A stretch of DNA of 64,000 bases, from positions 62,001 through 126,000 of the forward strand of contig NZ_JACIEI010000001.1 of assembly GCF_014196805.1 (NCBI RefSeq), in the 5' to 3' direction. Positions within the stretch are counted from its first letter, which is position 1. Each line of letters starts with the position of its first letter. Source of the DNA: Sulfitobacter undariae (GTDB lineage Bacteria; Pseudomonadota; Alphaproteobacteria; Rhodobacterales; Rhodobacteraceae). The notes beneath the pieces were generated by a model. It was not told the origin of the DNA, did no database searches, and saw only the letters and a program-made list of their open reading frames with translations. A program made the position numbers and the translations under genes. This document shows, in pieces, positions 25,477 to 34,525 of the stretch.

Positions 25477-26934
25477 ATGGCTACCGTTCTTAGAAATATC
25501 TCGGAAATCCGCCGTTTCTTTCACCGTAACGAAGACCCTGTTTATTTCATCTCGGCGACCAACTTTAACCTGTTGGGCCTTGATGAATGGGTGAAGAATT
25601 TCAAATATATCTGCTATATCGACTGCTACGGCGGCAAACACCCCAACGTGTTCTGCCCCTCCGAGCAGCCCCATGCAGAGTTCCAGTCCATCGAGGATAT
25701 CAACAACTATCTGTTGCAGCATAAAGAAGTCATCGACTTTATCAAAAAGCGCGGAGGCAAGCCCAAGTTCGTGTTCCTGATGTTTGATGAGGAAACGGAG
25801 CGTTTGTCCAAAGAATTGGGCGCAGAAGTGTGGTTCCCGAAAGCGAAACTGCGCACCAAGATGGACAACAAGATCGAAACCGTGCGGATCGGTAACAAGG
25901 CGGGGGTGCCTTCGGTGCCGAACACATTGGCCGAAGTGAAATCTTATGAAGACCTGCGCAAGACCTGCGAAAAGGCAGGCATCGGGCATGATCTGGTGCT
26001 GCAATCTGCCTTTGGCGACAGCGGCCACACGACGTTCTTTATCAAAAACGAAGCCGACTTCCGCCGCCACCAATCCGAGATCATCGGTGAGGGCGAGATC
26101 AAGATCATGAAACGGATCAGTTGCCGCGGTGCCGCGATTGAGGCCTGCGCGACCAAAGAGGGCACAATCGTTGGTCCGTTGATGACGGAACTGGTCGGTT
26201 TCAACGAATTGACGCCTTATCGTGGCGGTTGGTGTGGCAATGAAATCCTGTCCACTGCCTTCCCGCCCAAAGTCCGCCAACAGGCGCGTGATCTGACCTT
26301 CAAGTTCGGGGAACAGCTGCGCAAGGAAGGCTATCGCGGGTATTTTGAGCTCGACTTCCTGATCGACAAAAAAACAGGCGAGCTTTGGTTGGGCGAGTTG
26401 AATCCGCGTATCACGGGCGCGTCCTCTATGACCAACCACGCGGCATTTGCCCATGCGGATGCCCCGTTGTTCTTGTTCCACTTGTTGGAATTCTCCAAGA
26501 AGAAATTCAATCTGGATGTTGACGAGTTGAACGCGCGTTGGGCCGAGCCCGATAACATCGACAGCTGGAGCCAGATGGTGATTAAACACACCAAAGACAG
26601 CGTTGATATCTGCACCGAAGCCCCGGAGACTGGCATCTATAAGATGCGTGAAGATGGCTCTGTGGTGTGGGACCGTTTCGATTATCACCGCCGCGCTGTA
26701 GAGAGCGAAAACGAAGCGTTCTTCTTGCGTATTTTGCGGCCAGGTGATTACCGCTATGAGGGGGCCGACATTGGTATTCTTGTGACGCGCGGGCGTTCGA
26801 TGACGAAAAGTTTCCAGTTGAATGAACGTGCGAAAAAGTGGATTCACGGCATCAAAAGCGCAGTAGAAGGCAAACCATTGCCAGCGGCGTCGGCAGATCC
26901 CTTGCTTTCTGATCCAGCGTTCAAGATCCTTTAA
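25477..26934 (+). CDS. ATP-grasp ligase of unknown substrate
   Basis: This 485-residue protein has an ATP-grasp domain between about residues 125 and 330: DNKIETVRIGNKAGVPSVPN, the nucleotide-binding lysine region DLVLQSAFGDSGHTTFF, and metal-binding EL.PR motif WLGELNPRITGASS. ATP-grasp enzymes join a carboxylate to an amine or thiol through an acylphosphate. The N-terminal 120 residues form a pre-ATP-grasp region, and the C-terminal 130 residues are not recognisable. Although such proteins are often named biotin carboxylase, no biotin carrier is nearby, so a peptide or amide ligase fits better. It starts 24 bases after the decarboxylase stop, with AAGGAG before it. Confidence 0.85.
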   Translation: MATVLRNISEIRRFFHRNEDPVYFISATNFNLLGLDEWVKNFKYICYIDCYGGKHPNVFCPSEQPHAEFQSIEDINNYLLQHKEVIDFIKKRGGKPKFVFLMFDEETERLSKELGAEVWFPKAKLRTKMDNKIETVRIGNKAGVPSVPNTLAEVKSYEDLRKTCEKAGIGHDLVLQSAFGDSGHTTFFIKNEADFRRHQSEIIGEGEIKIMKRISCRGAAIEACATKEGTIVGPLMTELVGFNELTPYRGGWCGNEILSTAFPPKVRQQARDLTFKFGEQLRKEGYRGYFELDFLIDKKTGELWLGELNPRITGASSMTNHAAFAHADAPLFLFHLLEFSKKKFNLDVDELNARWAEPDNIDSWSQMVIKHTKDSVDICTEAPETGIYKMREDGSVVWDRFDYHRRAVESENEAFFLRILRPGDYRYEGADIGILVTRGRSMTKSFQLNERAKKWIHGIKSAVEGKPLPAASADPLLSDPAFKIL

Positions 26935-26957
26935 GGTAATTGATAGGAAGGCGGCCC

Positions 26958-27929
26958 ATGTATTGGCGCGCAATCTCCGAGGATTTGCCCGGCCCGAAAT
27001 GGGCCGGGCTTTTCCGTGAATACTGGCCCAATTATCGGGCATGGTGGCTCAAAGAAGGTGAGACCGCCCGCCCGACCTATGCCGCAAGTCTAAGGGCCTT
27101 GCGTACCCATATGCCCGAGATGGTGCCGCTGTACGAAGAGCTGTGCGAGCTGGCAGGCGGCGGTGACCACGCAGCGCGCTTCCTAAGCTTTTACACACCC
27201 CCGCCCTATCTGGCGAGTTGCTCACAAGCGGTTTGGGGCGGCAAGCAGCCTGTGTTGGTACGCAATTACGATTATAATCCAAAGGCGTTTGACAGCCTTG
27301 TCTTACGCACGCGCTGGATGGGTCGTGCGGTGATGGGCACGTCAGACGGGCTGTGGGGGCTGGTGGACGGTGTGAACGACAAAGGCTTGTCCATCTCGCT
27401 GACCTTTGGCGGCAGGCGTGTGGCGGGAGATGGATTTGGCGTGCCGTTGATCCTGCGCTATGTCCTGCAAATCTGCGAAACAGCGGAAGAAGCAGGCGAG
27501 GTGTTGGCCCGCGTGCCGACACATATGAGCTATAATGTGACTGTGTTAGACCGCAAACGCAATTACCTGACGGTGATGATGGCGCCAGACCGCCCTGCGG
27601 TGATCACCCATGCCGCGGTGGCGACAAACCACCAAGAAAACGTGGAATGGATCAGCCATGCGCGGTTTACCGCAACGGTTGAGCGCGAGCGGTTCTTGCT
27701 GCACCGGTTGCGCTTTCACCAAGACCCGGAAGAGAAATTCATCAACGCATTTCTGCGCCCACCGTTGTACTCTACGGCGTTTAACTATGGTTTTGGCACG
27801 CTCTACACCGCCGTTTATCGACCGCGCAAACAAGAGATGGAGCTGCGCTGGCCCGGAGTGGTCTGGCCGCTGTCACTGAAAGAATTTGAAGAAGGCGCCC
27901 GTGAGGTGACACTGCCGGGAGTGGTATAA
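26958..27929 (+). CDS. C45-family Ntn hydrolase / acyltransferase
   Basis: The 323-residue protein resembles C45 peptidases and acyl-CoA:6-aminopenicillanate acyltransferase. The probable nucleophile is Cys88 in YLASCSQAVW, followed by the family strand PVLVRNYDYNP and WGLVDGVNDKGLSISLTFGG. These enzymes cleave themselves to expose an N-terminal cysteine and then hydrolyse or transfer acyl groups on amines. The residues before Cys88 would be the propeptide or alpha chain. AGGAAGG precedes the ATG 23 bases after the ATP-grasp gene. The stop overlaps the racemase start (TAATG), so all are in one operon. Confidence 0.82.
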   Translation: MYWRAISEDLPGPKWAGLFREYWPNYRAWWLKEGETARPTYAASLRALRTHMPEMVPLYEELCELAGGGDHAARFLSFYTPPPYLASCSQAVWGGKQPVLVRNYDYNPKAFDSLVLRTRWMGRAVMGTSDGLWGLVDGVNDKGLSISLTFGGRRVAGDGFGVPLILRYVLQICETAEEAGEVLARVPTHMSYNVTVLDRKRNYLTVMMAPDRPAVITHAAVATNHQENVEWISHARFTATVERERFLLHRLRFHQDPEEKFINAFLRPPLYSTAFNYGFGTLYTAVYRPRKQEMELRWPGVVWPLSLKEFEEGAREVTLPGVV

Positions 27930-29032
27930 TGGCTGGACCCTTAGCATCGTTGAAAGTGGTCGAATTTTCGGGCCTTGGGCCTGCGCCCCTTGCAGGGCAA
28001 TTGCTGGCTGATCTGGGGGCTGATGTGGTCACCGTGGACCGCAAGACAGCGCCTGCTGATCCCACAGATGTAAACAGACGCGGCAAGCGCTCGGTGGTAT
28101 TAGACCTGAAAAATGCAGTTGGACTGGAGGCTGCGCATCGGCTGATCGAGGCCAGTGATGTGTTGATTGAGGGCTTTCGTCCGGGTGTGATGGAGCGGTT
28201 GGGCCTCGGCCCTGACTCCTGCCCCGAGCGGTTGATCTATGCGCGCATGACAGGCTGGGGGCAGGAGGGGCCGCTGTCGCAAACTGCGGGCCATGACATC
28301 AACTATCTGGCGCTGACGGGGGCGTTGCACGCCATGGGTGACGCTGACCGCCCGCCTGTGCCGCCGTTGAATATGGTCGCCGATTACGGCGGGGGTACAA
28401 TGTTTTTGCTGTTGGGCATTCTGAGCGCGGTGATAGAGCGCGGGATTTCTGGCAAAGGGCAGGTGGTGGATGCCGCGATGGTGGATGGCGTCCCTGCCAT
28501 GATGGGCCTGATCCACAGCATGTTGGCGCAGGGCCGATGGACTGAGGAGCGCGGCACAAATTGGCTGGATGGCGGCGCACCGTTTTATCGTTGCTATACT
28601 TGTTCTTGTGGCGGTTTTGTCTCGGTAGGGGCGCTGGAGCCGCAGTTCCATGCGCTGCTGTTGGAAAAGACTGGGCTACCGCAGGACCATCAAGCCAGTC
28701 AAAACGATGAGACACATTGGCCCAGACGGCATGCGCAGTATACGCAGGCCTTTGCACAGAAAAGCAGGGATGAATGGGCGGCGATATTTGACGGCAGCGA
28801 TGCCTGTGTCGCGCCCGTGCTAACCTTTTCCGAGGCGCAGTTTCATCCGCATATGGCCGCACGCAAAACCTTTATCGCGCCGCAAGGTGTTCTACAGGCT
28901 GCCCCCGCTCCCCGCTTCAGCCGAAGTGCAGTGCCTGCGCCCAAAGTTCCGGCTGCTGTCGGGGCCGATACTGCCGCAGTGCTTGGGGCGTTGGGGTATG
29001 GAGAGGCTGACATTATTGCCATTGTCGATTGA
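27929..29032 (+). CDS. alpha-methylacyl-CoA racemase (class III CoA-transferase family)
   Basis: This 367-residue protein matches alpha-methylacyl-CoA racemase: His122 in GHDINYLALTG, Asp152 in ADYGGG and Glu237 in VGALEPQF correspond to His126, Asp156 and Glu241 of the Mycobacterium tuberculosis enzyme with a constant offset of 4. It should interconvert (R)- and (S)-2-methylacyl-CoA in branched fatty acid or side-chain breakdown. Translation is coupled to the C45 gene. Whether it belongs to the same pathway or is just carried in the operon is not clear, but an acyl-CoA supply would suit a C45 acyltransferase. Confidence 0.9.
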   Translation: MAGPLASLKVVEFSGLGPAPLAGQLLADLGADVVTVDRKTAPADPTDVNRRGKRSVVLDLKNAVGLEAAHRLIEASDVLIEGFRPGVMERLGLGPDSCPERLIYARMTGWGQEGPLSQTAGHDINYLALTGALHAMGDADRPPVPPLNMVADYGGGTMFLLLGILSAVIERGISGKGQVVDAAMVDGVPAMMGLIHSMLAQGRWTEERGTNWLDGGAPFYRCYTCSCGGFVSVGALEPQFHALLLEKTGLPQDHQASQNDETHWPRRHAQYTQAFAQKSRDEWAAIFDGSDACVAPVLTFSEAQFHPHMAARKTFIAPQGVLQAAPAPRFSRSAVPAPKVPAAVGADTAAVLGALGYGEADIIAIVD

Positions 29033-29105
29033 TAAAAGTGGCGAATTCTTGCGCCGGACGCAAATGACAGTGTTAACCCACCCTTGCTAAGGCTATATAT
29101 AGTCG

Positions 29106-29750
29106 ATGTCTCAAGTTGCCGACCTTTCTCACGCGCCTCTGGAAGAACTGATTGTTTGTCCAGTATGTGATGCAACCTACCAGTTGCAGCGCCCCAAAAA
29201 TGGTGAGCGCGCAGTTTGTGTGCGGTGTCACAAAGTGCTGATCGCGCCGCGCCGCAAGGCGGGAATGCAGATCATTGCCGTGGCCGTGGCCGTGGTGGTG
29301 TTGATCTCTGCGGCCAGTATGCTCCCGTTTTTGAAGATATCGGCGGCGGGGCGTAGCAATTCAGTCTCTATTATTGATGCGGCGTTGTCCTTTACTGAAG
29401 GACCCATGCTGGTGTTGGCCTTGCTGACAGCTGGATTCATCCTATTTGTACCTTTGCTGCGTATGATGTTGACGATTTATGTGCTGGTCCCTGTTGTGCT
29501 TGACCGTCCGGCGGCACGGCATGCGGTTCAGGCATTCCGTTTGTCAGAGGCTTTGCGCCCTTGGTCGATGGCCGAGATTTTCGCGCTTGGCTGTGCGGTG
29601 GCCTTGGTTAAAGTGGCGGATTTGGCGACCGTTGGATTTGGTCCTGCTTTTTGGATGTTTGGCGTTTTGGTTGTTCTTGTGATCGTGCAAGATAGTTTTT
29701 TGTGTAAGTGGTCTGTATGGAACTCTCTGGAACATCCCAAAAAACGATAA
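29106..29750 (+). CDS. pqiA: paraquat-inducible protein A, first half
   Basis: The 214-residue protein has an N-terminal zinc-ribbon pair (CPVCDATY and CVRCHKVL) followed by four membrane helices, one copy of the PqiA/LetA domain. In E. coli PqiA carries two such domains in a single polypeptide; here the second is encoded by the next gene, which overlaps by 34 bases. PqiA works with PqiB and PqiC in moving lipids between inner and outer membranes. The start lies just beyond a 73-base gap after the racemase, so the pqi genes may have their own promoter. Confidence 0.87.
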   Translation: MSQVADLSHAPLEELIVCPVCDATYQLQRPKNGERAVCVRCHKVLIAPRRKAGMQIIAVAVAVVVLISAASMLPFLKISAAGRSNSVSIIDAALSFTEGPMLVLALLTAGFILFVPLLRMMLTIYVLVPVVLDRPAARHAVQAFRLSEALRPWSMAEIFALGCAVALVKVADLATVGFGPAFWMFGVLVVLVIVQDSFLCKWSVWNSLEHPKKR

Positions 29751-30367
29751 CCGCCCGTGAGGCAGGTTTGGTTGCATGTACGCGCTGCGCGCGGGCGTGG
29801 CCTTTGGGCACGCCTGTCTGCGGGCGTTGTGGCGCCAAATTGGTGTCGCGCAAAGAGAACAGCCTGCAACGTGTTTGGGCGCTGTGGATTGTCGGGTTGA
29901 TATGCTATTTCCCGGCCAATCTTTATCCGATGCTACTCACGCGGCAATTGTTCACCGAGACGGATAGCACCATCATCAGCGGCGCTGTTGATCTGGCGCA
30001 TCACGGGGCATTTGGCATTGCTGCGATCATTCTTATTGCCTCTGTTGTCATCCCGCTGGGCAAGTTTTGGGCGATTGCCTTTCTTGCTGTGAGCGTACGG
30101 AAGCAAGGTGGCATCGCATCGCATCGCAGGTTGCTGATGTTCGAAGTTGTCGAATATATTGGCCGCTGGTCGATGATTGACATATTTGTGGTCGCAATCT
30201 TGTCTGCCTTGGTGCAGATCAAAGGCCTTGTTACGATTAATCCGGGGCCAGCTGCGTTCTTTTTTGCCCTATCTGTTATTTTCACTATGTTATCTGCTCA
30301 GGCATTCGATCCTCGCATGATCTGGGATGCGCAAGACAACGACAACGAGGTGCCTGACCATGGCTGA
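29717..30367 (+). CDS. pqiA: paraquat-inducible protein A, second half
   Basis: The 216-residue protein has zinc-ribbon motifs CTRCARAW and CGRCGAKL and then four membrane helices with ICYFPANLYPML and the SMIDIFVVAILSALVQ helix, matching the second domain of PqiA/LetA. The ATG at 29717 lies inside the preceding gene in a different frame, so translation is probably coupled; a GTG three codons up is possible. Its stop overlaps the pqiB start. Together the two halves make one functional PqiA. The split looks native: both halves have proper starts and complete domains. Confidence 0.87.
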   Translation: MELSGTSQKTITAREAGLVACTRCARAWPLGTPVCGRCGAKLVSRKENSLQRVWALWIVGLICYFPANLYPMLLTRQLFTETDSTIISGAVDLAHHGAFGIAAIILIASVVIPLGKFWAIAFLAVSVRKQGGIASHRRLLMFEVVEYIGRWSMIDIFVVAILSALVQIKGLVTINPGPAAFFFALSVIFTMLSAQAFDPRMIWDAQDNDNEVPDHG

Positions 30368-32444
30368 TACCCCCCCCAAAGTAGAAATCCAGTCCACTAA
30401 AAAGGCATGGCTTTCGGGTGCGTCCTTTATCTGGATCATTCCGATGCTTGCCCTTGTTGTGGCGTTTGGGGTTGCTTGGCAATCTTATGCCTCACGCGGT
30501 CCTTTGATTGTGGTCGAATTCAGTGATGGCGCCGGCATCACCGCCGGTGAAACCGCATTGAAGTACCGCGATGTCGAAGTTGGCATCGTAGAGAATGTGA
30601 CCTTTACCGGAGATTTGTCGCGGGTTGAGGCGCATATCCGTCTGCAAAAGAATGTCGCGGAATATATTGATGAGAGCTCTGTTTTCTGGATTGTACAGCC
30701 CGAAGTGACCGCGCAAGGTATCACGGGCCTAAGCACAGTTCTAAGCGGTGTCTATATTGAGGGCTCGTGGGATAATGAGATTGGCCCAGATGCGGATCGG
30801 TTCAAAGGGTCTGATGTGGCACCTTTGATCAAACCGGGTGGCAGTGGCCTACAGATTGCGTTCCGCACGACCACCAATGGAACGTTGACGGACAACGCGC
30901 CGATCATGTTTCGCGGCATTCAGGTGGGTCAAGTTGGCCGCGCACAGATTGCCCGCAGTGGGGCGTTTGCGATCAGTGAGGGCCTGATTTATGAAGAACA
31001 CCGCAATTTGATCAGCTCGTCCACGCGGTTCTGGGACACTTCCGGCTTCAGCTTTTCTGTCGGGCCAACAGGTGCAGAAATTGACTTTAGCTCCTTGGCG
31101 ACATTGATTGGGGGCGGGATTACTTTTGATACATTTGTGTCTGGCGGAGCGCCTGCGCGTGACGGTCAAGTCTTTGAGGTTTTCGGAGAGAAAGAGGCTG
31201 CAAGGAACAGTCTGTTCACAACTTCAGAAGTTGATCCTCTGCGGATGAGCGTGATCTTTGATGAAAACGTATCCGGCTTGTCGGTTGGTGCGCCAGTGGA
31301 GTTGAGCGGCTTTCGCATCGGTTCTGTTGAAAGTCTCTCTGGTATCGTTGATGTCGCCAAATTCGGTGACAGCCGTGTCCGGTTGAATGTGATTTTGTCG
31401 ATACAGCCGTCGCGCTTGGGTCTTCAGGACGATGTGTCGGCTGACGGGGCGCTGGCCTTGATGAAAGACCGCGTTGTGAATGGGCTGCGTGCGCGGTTGG
31501 CATCGGCCAGCCTGCTGACTGGTGGTTTGAAAGTTGAATTACTGGAGGTTGAGGATGCACCTGCTGCCGAATTGACGGCCAATGGTCTTGATCTGCCGAT
31601 CATGCCGACGACAGAAAGCCTGACTTCGGATGCGGCGGCAACTGTGGAGGGCGTATTTACCCGTATCAACAACCTGCCCATCGAAGAGCTGTTGAACAGC
31701 GCGATAAACGTGATGAACTCGGCCGAGATGTTGATGTCCAACGGCGATTTGCAAAAGGTTCCGGGTGACGTGAGTACCTTGCTGAAAGACATTTCAGAGA
31801 TCGTGACCTCTGATGATGTGCAAAACATTCCTGTTGCGCTGAATGCGACACTAATGCGGGTTGAGGGACTGGTCGCAGAACTGGAGAAACAGCGGATCGC
31901 CGAGACACTGGGTAAAACCCTGACGGCTGCTGCCGAAGCAGCTGATGCGGTGACCTCTTCTGTAGAGGGTGTGCCCGAGTTGATCGCCGAACTTCAGACC
32001 GTTGCTGACAAAGCGGCGACACTGGAGTTTGATGTTCTTATTCAAGAACTGACCTCGCTGACCTCTTCTGCCGAGGCGTTGATCAGTAGCCCGGAAACCG
32101 CGCAATTGCCTGTGGCTTTGGCGGGCGCATTGGATCAATTGAACGCGACTTTGAAAGAGTTGCGTGAGGGCGGAGCCGTGCAAAACGTCAATCTGACCTT
32201 GGCATCGGCGCGTAATGCGGCGGATAGTATCGCGGTTTCTGCCCGTGACCTGCCGCAGATGATCACCCGCCTGAATGCGCTATTTGTGCAAGCGGGCCAG
32301 ACCATTGATGGCTATAACAAAGGTGATCAGCTCAGCCGTGCTGCCGAGGCTGCACTGCGTGACATTCAACAAGCTGCGGGCGCGCTGGAGAAGCTGGCGC
32401 GTACCATCGAACGAAATCCTAATTCTCTGCTGCTGGGAAGATAA
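30360..32444 (+). CDS. pqiB: intermembrane lipid transport protein PqiB (MCE protein)
   Basis: This 694-residue protein has one N-terminal membrane helix (residues 20-40) and three MCE domains starting near residues 48, 162 and 288 (for example VVEFSDGAGITAGETALKYR). The C-terminal 270 residues are alanine-rich helices that would build the long central tunnel seen in PqiB. It should form a hexameric tube across the periplasm carrying phospholipids. The start overlaps pqiA by 8 bases. Length is somewhat above E. coli PqiB (546), the extra being C-terminal helix. Confidence 0.92.
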   Translation: MADTPPKVEIQSTKKAWLSGASFIWIIPMLALVVAFGVAWQSYASRGPLIVVEFSDGAGITAGETALKYRDVEVGIVENVTFTGDLSRVEAHIRLQKNVAEYIDESSVFWIVQPEVTAQGITGLSTVLSGVYIEGSWDNEIGPDADRFKGSDVAPLIKPGGSGLQIAFRTTTNGTLTDNAPIMFRGIQVGQVGRAQIARSGAFAISEGLIYEEHRNLISSSTRFWDTSGFSFSVGPTGAEIDFSSLATLIGGGITFDTFVSGGAPARDGQVFEVFGEKEAARNSLFTTSEVDPLRMSVIFDENVSGLSVGAPVELSGFRIGSVESLSGIVDVAKFGDSRVRLNVILSIQPSRLGLQDDVSADGALALMKDRVVNGLRARLASASLLTGGLKVELLEVEDAPAAELTANGLDLPIMPTTESLTSDAAATVEGVFTRINNLPIEELLNSAINVMNSAEMLMSNGDLQKVPGDVSTLLKDISEIVTSDDVQNIPVALNATLMRVEGLVAELEKQRIAETLGKTLTAAAEAADAVTSSVEGVPELIAELQTVADKAATLEFDVLIQELTSLTSSAEALISSPETAQLPVALAGALDQLNATLKELREGGAVQNVNLTLASARNAADSIAVSARDLPQMITRLNALFVQAGQTIDGYNKGDQLSRAAEAALRDIQQAAGALEKLARTIERNPNSLLLGR

Positions 32445-32445
32445 T

Positions 32446-33003
32446 ATGACTTTTATGAAACCACTTGTCACCGCTGCCACGCTGGCATTCCTGACCGCTT
32501 GCGGCACTCCAAATAGCATCGCGGTACAGCCGCCTGCTGTGACCGAAACGGTGCGGATCGCTTTCCGCTCGGTTGAGGTGAAAGACGTGTCTTTGCCCAG
32601 CTACGCTGCTGCTGATGAAATCGCACAGCAAGCGCCTGACGGCTCTATGGTCACCTCCAAGGTACTGTGGGCGGATGCGCCTGAGCGTGCAATCGGGCTT
32701 GAGCTTAGCCGCAACCTTGCGCGTATGACCAAAGCACGGGTCGCAGCAGAGCCATGGCCGTTTGAAGAAAGCGCAGCCGCTACGCTGGATGTGCGTTTTG
32801 CGGATTTGGTTGCGGGGACCGACGGCGTGTTTCGCGCAACGGGTCAGTATTTCGTAGGTGTCTATGGCGGGCGCGAGCGTTCTGGCCTGTTTGACCTGAA
32901 TCTTGCCTATGATGCCGACGGGGGCCCAGCGGCTATCGCCAAAGCACGGGGGCAAATCGTGCTGGACCTTGCCAAATTTATCGCACGTGACGGGTTGCGC
33001 TAG
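32446..33003 (+). CDS. pqiC: PqiC-type auxiliary lipoprotein
   Basis: This 185-residue lipoprotein has a signal peptide ending in the lipobox LTAC (AFLTACGTP), and a domain like PqiC/DUF330 ABC-type auxiliary lipoproteins, with KVLWADAPERAIGLELSRNL in the centre. It is expected to sit in the inner leaflet of the outer membrane and dock the PqiB tube. The start codon lies one base after the pqiB stop; an alternative ATG three codons downstream is also plausible. It completes the pqiA1-pqiA2-pqiB-pqiC operon. Confidence 0.85.
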   Translation: MTFMKPLVTAATLAFLTACGTPNSIAVQPPAVTETVRIAFRSVEVKDVSLPSYAAADEIAQQAPDGSMVTSKVLWADAPERAIGLELSRNLARMTKARVAAEPWPFEESAAATLDVRFADLVAGTDGVFRATGQYFVGVYGGRERSGLFDLNLAYDADGGPAAIAKARGQIVLDLAKFIARDGLR

Positions 33004-33048
33004 GGGTTACCCTTGCGCGGCGCGCATTCGCGTCCTACATCGTCTGCT

Positions 33049-33537
33049 ATGGCACAGGTAAAATCATCATCCAAATCCGACCCTAACTATAAGGTCATCG
33101 CAGAAAACCGCCGCGCGCGGTTTGATTATGCAATCGAGGACGATGTCGAATGCGGCATTATTCTGGAAGGGTCCGAGGTCAAGAGCCTGCGTATGGGCGG
33201 CTCTAACATCGCCGAGAGCTATGCAGCGGTGGAGGATGGTGAACTGTGGTTGGTGAACAGCTACATCGCGCCCTACAAACAGGCCAAGACATTTGGCCAT
33301 GAAGAGCGCCGTCGCCGCAAGCTGCTGGTCAGCCGCAAGCAACTGGTAGAGATGTGGAACGCTACTCAGCGTAAGGGGATGACCCTTGTGCCGTTGGTGA
33401 TGTATTTCAACCATCGCGGCAAGGCCAAGATCAAAATCGGCATCGCCAAAGGTAAACAGCTGCACGATAAGCGTGCGGACTCTGCCAAACGGGATTGGTC
33501 ACGCCAGAAGTCACGCCTGCTTAAAGAACACAGCTAA
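33049..33537 (+). CDS. smpB: SsrA-binding protein SmpB
   Basis: At 162 residues with [40 protein letters not shown] and the basic C-terminal tail [14 protein letters not shown], this is SmpB, which brings tmRNA to stalled ribosomes. The start at 33049 matches the family start and is 45 bases beyond pqiC; no good ribosome-binding site is visible, so the start could be slightly different. No tmRNA gene is in the window. Confidence 0.96.
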   Translation: MAQVKSSSKSDPNYKVIAENRRARFDYAIEDDVECGIILEGSEVKSLRMGGSNIAESYAAVEDGELWLVNSYIAPYKQAKTFGHEERRRRKLLVSRKQLVEMWNATQRKGMTLVPLVMYFNHRGKAKIKIGIAKGKQLHDKRADSAKRDWSRQKSRLLKEHS

Positions 33538-33670
33538 GGGCGCAAACGCTGCCTTTTGACGTATTCCGTGAGCTGTTTTTCTCTAAAAGACCTCTAGCAG
33601 TGCGTGCATTGCCTTGCCCCGATTTTCATGTCGGAGTAGTCAGGATGGGTGTCACAATGAGGAACCTGCC

Positions 33671-34525
33671 ATGACTGATGATCCAAAAACACTTGTTTCA
33701 ACCGAATGGTTGGCAAAACACCTCAAAGACCCTGATTTGCGCATTCTGGATGCGTCGTGGTATTTACCAGCAGCCGCGCGTGATCCAAAGGCAGAGTACG
33801 AAGCTGCCCATATTCCCGGCGCACGGTTTTTTGACATTGATGAAATTTCGGATGGCCGTTCAAGCCTGCCGCATATGGCCCCCCCGATTGAAAAATTCAT
33901 GTCGCGGATGCGGGCGATGGGTGTGGGGGATGGCCATCAGGTTGTTGTCTATGACGGATCGGGCATCATGTCTGCGCCGCGTGTGTGGTGGCTGTTCAAA
34001 CTGATGGGCCAAGAGAACGTGGCCGTGTTGGATGGTGGTATGCCCAAATGGGTGGCCGAGGGCCGCGCAACCGAAGACATGCCGCCGATGCCGCGTGATC
34101 GCCATATGACGGTACGCTTCCAGAACCATTTGGTGCGCGATGTTACGCAAGTGGCCCATGCCTCCAAATTGGGTGCGCCGCAAATTGTCGATGCGCGCGC
34201 CGCCGAGCGTTTTCGTGGCGATGCGCCAGAACCGCGTGAAGGTCTGCGTGCAGGTCACATCCCAAAATCGCGCAATGTGCCATTTGGGACGCTGTTGAAC
34301 GCGGATAAAACAATGAAATCCCCTGATGAAACCCGCGCCATTTTTGAGGCCGCTGGTGTTGATCTGGGCTTGCCTGTTATCACATCCTGCGGGTCCGGTG
34401 TGACGGCAGCGGTGCTGGCATTGGCATTGGAAAGAATGGGCCACCACGAGTGGGCCTTGTATGACGGATCATGGAGTGAGTGGGGGATGTTCCCCACCGT
34501 CCCAGTCGCTACCGGAGAAGCGTAA
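33671..34525 (+). CDS. sseA: 3-mercaptopyruvate sulfurtransferase
   Basis: The 284-residue protein has two rhodanese domains. The first is inactive and ends with VYDGSGIMSAPRVWW. The second carries catalytic Cys240 in SCGSGVTAA, the loop typical of 3-mercaptopyruvate rather than thiosulfate sulfurtransferases. It should move sulfur from mercaptopyruvate to thiol or cyanide acceptors. GAGGAA precedes the ATG. The stop overlaps the start of the aminotransferase gene (TAATG), which fits: a transaminase can make mercaptopyruvate from cysteine. Confidence 0.92.
   Translation: MTDDPKTLVSTEWLAKHLKDPDLRILDASWYLPAAARDPKAEYEAAHIPGARFFDIDEISDGRSSLPHMAPPIEKFMSRMRAMGVGDGHQVVVYDGSGIMSAPRVWWLFKLMGQENVAVLDGGMPKWVAEGRATEDMPPMPRDRHMTVRFQNHLVRDVTQVAHASKLGAPQIVDARAAERFRGDAPEPREGLRAGHIPKSRNVPFGTLLNADKTMKSPDETRAIFEAAGVDLGLPVITSCGSGVTAAVLALALERMGHHEWALYDGSWSEWGMFPTVPVATGEA

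Noticed and set aside
25477..26934. Biotin carboxylase of an acyl-CoA carboxylase
   Set aside because: Only the ATP-grasp fold is shared; no biotin carrier or carboxyltransferase gene is near and the rest of the protein does not fit.
25456..27042. 528-residue reading frame antisense to the ATP-grasp gene
   Set aside because: Same reason: a mirror frame; the plus-strand ATP-grasp protein has clear motifs.
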